Origin: Sulfurimonas sp.
GTDB taxonomy: Bacteria; Campylobacterota; Campylobacteria; Campylobacterales; Sulfurimonadaceae
Reading direction: 5' to 3'
DNA length: 64,000 bases
NCBI RefSeq assembly: GCF_028714975.1
Contig: NZ_JAQTLH010000004.1
Span: 124,001 to 188,000, forward strand
How positions within the stretch are numbered: position 1 is the stretch's first letter; each line of letters opens with the position of its first letter. The notes under the pieces are model-generated. The model had not been told where the DNA came from. It saw only the letters and a program-made list of their open reading frames with translations, and did not search any database. Positions 61,585 to 64,000 of the stretch are shown one piece after another. Position numbers and translations under genes: made by a program.

Positions 61585-64000
61585 ATGGGATTTAGAATTA
61601 ATACAAACGTTGCGGCAATGAGTTCACATGCAAGTGCGTTAATGAACAACAGAAACTTAGATAATTCATTAAATAAATTATCTTCAGGTCTTAGAATCAA
61701 TAAAGCGGCGGACGATGCGTCTGGTCTTGCTATCGCAAACTCACTAAAAACACAAGCTTCTTCACTCGGTCAAGCTATCAACAACGGTAACGATGCTATC
61801 GGTCTTATCCAAACTGCTGATGGTGCTCTAAGCGAATACTCAAATATCCTTGATACTATCAAAACTAAAGCTGTTCAAGCTGCGTCTGATGGTCAAAACT
61901 CGGCTTCTCGTTTGGCTATTCAAAAAGATATAGATCGTTTGTTAGAAAACCTAAATACGATTGCTAAAACAACTTCGTTTAACGGTCAAAAACTTTTATC
62001 AGGTACTTTTACAAATAAAGAGTTCCAGATGGGTTCTAATTCAAATGAGACTATCAAAGCTTCTATTGCTTCAGCTGAAACAAGTCAAATCGGTCAAACT
62101 AGCCGTGCAACGTTAAGTGTTGCTCAACTTGGCGAAAACCAATTTACACTTAAAAGTGCTACAAGCGGTAAAGAGATAACTCTAGAGTCTGTTAATCTTC
62201 AAATGAACAATAATCCGGAAAATGGTATGGGTAAAATTGCTGATATCATGAATAAATATAGTGCTGAGACGGGTATCTCTGCAAAAGCGGTTGTTACAAC
62301 AACAACAGGAACAGCTATTAAAGCAGGCGTTACGGGAGCTGATTTTTCTATTAATGGTATAAATGTCGGTGCTGTAAATGTGTCTGCTAATGATAGTAAC
62401 GGAGCCCTTCTAACAGCTATCAACGGTAAATCAACAGAGACAGGTGTTTCTGCAACTAAAACTGAAGATGGCAAGATAACTTTAACATCAGCGGATGGTC
62501 GCGCTATAAGTGTAACAGGCAATATTGCCGGTGTTATGGGAAGTACTGCTGATGAAATGAGTACTGTTGGACATCTTGAAGTAGTTCAAGCTGGCTCGTC
62601 AACATTTCAAATAACTGGCTCACCTATGGGTACGGCAGTTGGTGAAGATATGGTTACAACCGGAACTATGACAACAGTTCAAGATTCTACTCTTGCTATT
62701 GGTAGTGTTATTGTTTCAGGTGCCGTTTTGGCAGCAGGTTCAACAGTTGGAGTTGCATTATCTTCTACTGAAGCTCAAGCTCTCTTCTCTTCAACTCAGG
62801 ATAGTACCTTAGCAGTCGGTTCTGTTATAGGTTCAGGTTCTAAAATTGAGCATGGAACGACTCTTGGAACAACAATTACAACAAGAGAAACTGTAACGCT
62901 TACAGCAGATATGCTTCTTAAAGCAGGTTCAGTTCTTGGTTCTAACAGTGTATTCGATGCAGGTACGGTATTACAACAAGATATTACTGTTGCAAATGTA
63001 CAGTACAAAGCGGGAACAACACTTGTTACCGATTTAACATTGACATCATCACTTACTCTTTCAAAAGATATGGTTATGACTATAGATATTCAAAATCAAA
63101 ATGCTGCAGTAGCTTCTGGTAGTAAACTTTTAGCAGGTACAGTATTAGGTGAAGATATCACAACAACTGGTACATCTACAGTTTCAACAGAAATGGTAGT
63201 TAAAGCCGGAACATCACTTCTAACGGGAACTATATATGCGGTTGGTTCAAAAATGGGTGACAACGTAACTATTTCTGGAGATAAAACAACTACAGATGTA
63301 ACTGAACTTAAAGTAGGTTCAACAATCGGTAGTGGTTCAACACTTAAAGAGAACTCAACTATTGGTGGTGAAGTTCAATTAAGAGCAGCAGTAGTACTTA
63401 ACCAAGATATGGTTGTAAAAGCCGGATCACTTCTTGTTTCAGATACTACACTTAAAGCCGGTACTATTATCAACCAAGACTTAACTGATGCACAAGTTGG
63501 TGGTGGTGCAGGTTCAGGACTTAAAGCCGGTACTGTTTTAGGAACAGATATAACATTAACTGATGATGTATATGTTACTAAAGACTTTAACATGCTAAAA
63601 GGTAAATCAGGAACAAATGCTACATTAGCTCTTGGTTCAAAACTTGCAGCAAACGGTGGAGATTCAAATAGTGTTACAATGAGCGGTGAGGAGTTTACAA
63701 ATCTCTCAGATATTGATGTAACTACACTTAAAGGTGCTATGAAGGCTATAGATACTGTAGGTGCGGCTATGACAAATCTTGATACGATTCGTTCAGATTT
63801 GGGTTCTGCTCAAAACCAAGTTGTTTCGACTATTAACAACATTTCTGTAACGCAAGTAAACGTTAAAGCGGCTGAGTCTAACATTCGTGATGTTGACTTC
63901 GCACAAGAGAGCGCAAACTTCTCTAAATTTAACATTCTTGCTCAATCAGGAAGTTATGCAATGAGTCAAGCTAATGCTGTTCAACAAAATGTAATGAGAT
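61585..64000 (+). CDS. Flagellin with a large hexapeptide-repeat central domain (3' end outside window)
   Basis: At least 805 residues; conventional flagellins have about 500. The N-terminal D0/D1 (MGFRINTNVAAMSS..., RINKAADDASGLAIANSL) and C-terminal D1/D0 (TIRSDLGSAQNQ, AAESNIRDVDFAQES) are standard, and only a few residues are missing at the end. Residues about 200-310 include a flagellin IN motif (ADFSINGINVG). From about 355 to 690 the chain is built of six-residue repeats of the type AGS-V-L-G, SNS-V-F-D, AGT-V-L-Q, like a left-handed beta helix. AAAAGGA precedes the ATG. Confidence 0.9.
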   Translation, partial: MGFRINTNVAAMSSHASALMNNRNLDNSLNKLSSGLRINKAADDASGLAIANSLKTQASSLGQAINNGNDAIGLIQTADGALSEYSNILDTIKTKAVQAASDGQNSASRLAIQKDIDRLLENLNTIAKTTSFNGQKLLSGTFTNKEFQMGSNSNETIKASIASAETSQIGQTSRATLSVAQLGENQFTLKSATSGKEITLESVNLQMNNNPENGMGKIADIMNKYSAETGISAKAVVTTTTGTAIKAGVTGADFSINGINVGAVNVSANDSNGALLTAINGKSTETGVSATKTEDGKITLTSADGRAISVTGNIAGVMGSTADEMSTVGHLEVVQAGSSTFQITGSPMGTAVGEDMVTTGTMTTVQDSTLAIGSVIVSGAVLAAGSTVGVALSSTEAQALFSSTQDSTLAVGSVIGSGSKIEHGTTLGTTITTRETVTLTADMLLKAGSVLGSNSVFDAGTVLQQDITVANVQYKAGTTLVTDLTLTSSLTLSKDMVMTIDIQNQNAAVASGSKLLAGTVLGEDITTTGTSTVSTEMVVKAGTSLLTGTIYAVGSKMGDNVTISGDKTTTDVTELKVGSTIGSGSTLKENSTIGGEVQLRAAVVLNQDMVVKAGSLLVSDTTLKAGTIINQDLTDAQVGGGAGSGLKAGTVLGTDITLTDDVYVTKDFNMLKGKSGTNATLALGSKLAANGGDSNSVTMSGEEFTNLSDIDVTTLKGAMKAIDTVGAAMTNLDTIRSDLGSAQNQVVSTINNISVTQVNVKAAESNIRDVDFAQESANFSKFNILAQSGSYAMSQANAVQQNVMR

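Noticed and set aside
62199-63593. Several minus-strand ORFs inside the flagellin gene
   Set aside because: Their Val/Pro/Ala-rich translations arise from the complement of the Gly/Thr/Ser-rich repeats; flagellin is unquestionably the coding strand.
1-64000. tRNA, rRNA or CRISPR arrays
   Set aside because: I read the intergenic regions and saw no cloverleaf-like sequence, rRNA-like conserved core or regularly spaced repeats; a tRNAscan-SE or CRISPR search could still find something small.

Overview
The window looks like a chromosomal piece of a Campylobacterota (epsilonproteobacterial) genome, probably Sulfurimonas-like. The clues are an AT-rich composition with UAAAAU/UAUAAU-type -10 boxes, a flagellin opening MGFRINTNVAAMSS with an epsilon-type sigma-28 promoter, a LapG/LapD pair, an archaeal-type CobT, and dense overlapping operons. 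Species assignment is inference. I saw no rRNA, tRNA or CRISPR array.

Layout. 1-2973: tail of a FecCD-type metal/cobalamin permease operon running into YcaO, a Cys-rich protein and ArsC. 3024-7500: a defence-type accessory island. It holds a type IIG restriction-enzyme stub coupled to a membrane-anchored DUF4041/GIY-YIG nuclease (SNIPE-like), a frameshifted VRR-NUC protein, a HEPN protein, and a Fic protein with a small convergent antitoxin that has no entry among the long ORFs. 7622-13444: cobalamin genes (cobQ; cobU-cobS-cobC-cobT). A MNT/HEPN toxin-antitoxin pair sits between cobQ and cobU, and the whole is bracketed by two 275-bp near-perfect repeats, each encoding the same 43-residue exported peptide. 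13447-27779: YefM/YoeB, a Na/Pi cotransporter, housekeeping genes, c-di-GMP enzymes, gltX, a SurA-like protein, dCMP deaminase, a Cys-less IscU-like protein, and ppsA.

27841-30073: a three-gene cassette of unknown function (TIGR04255-like plus two small proteins). It is bounded by short matching repeats, with a remnant of the neighbouring P-type ATPase 3' end on its far side. 30176-36906: the P-type ATPase and a zinc-uptake cluster (small exported protein, outer-membrane protein, ZnuA, ZnuB, no ATPase gene visible), then a rhodanese-like and a DUF309 protein. 36921-49617: DUF481 outer-membrane protein, MscS, MFS transporter, PAS plus MCP sensor pair, radical SAM protein, LapG-LapD, and pta-ackA. 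49851-61376: a RelE-type TA pair, upp, carbonic anhydrase, asnB, oxidoreductases, antiporter, bioB, yfcE, topA. 61484-64000: a sigma-28 promoter and a very long flagellin, cut off by the window end, whose central domain is built of hexapeptide repeats.

The features most worth follow-up are the SNIPE-like island, the convergent Fic/antitoxin arrangement, the three-gene cassette with its repeats, the duplicated peptide locus, and the hexapeptide-repeat flagellin.
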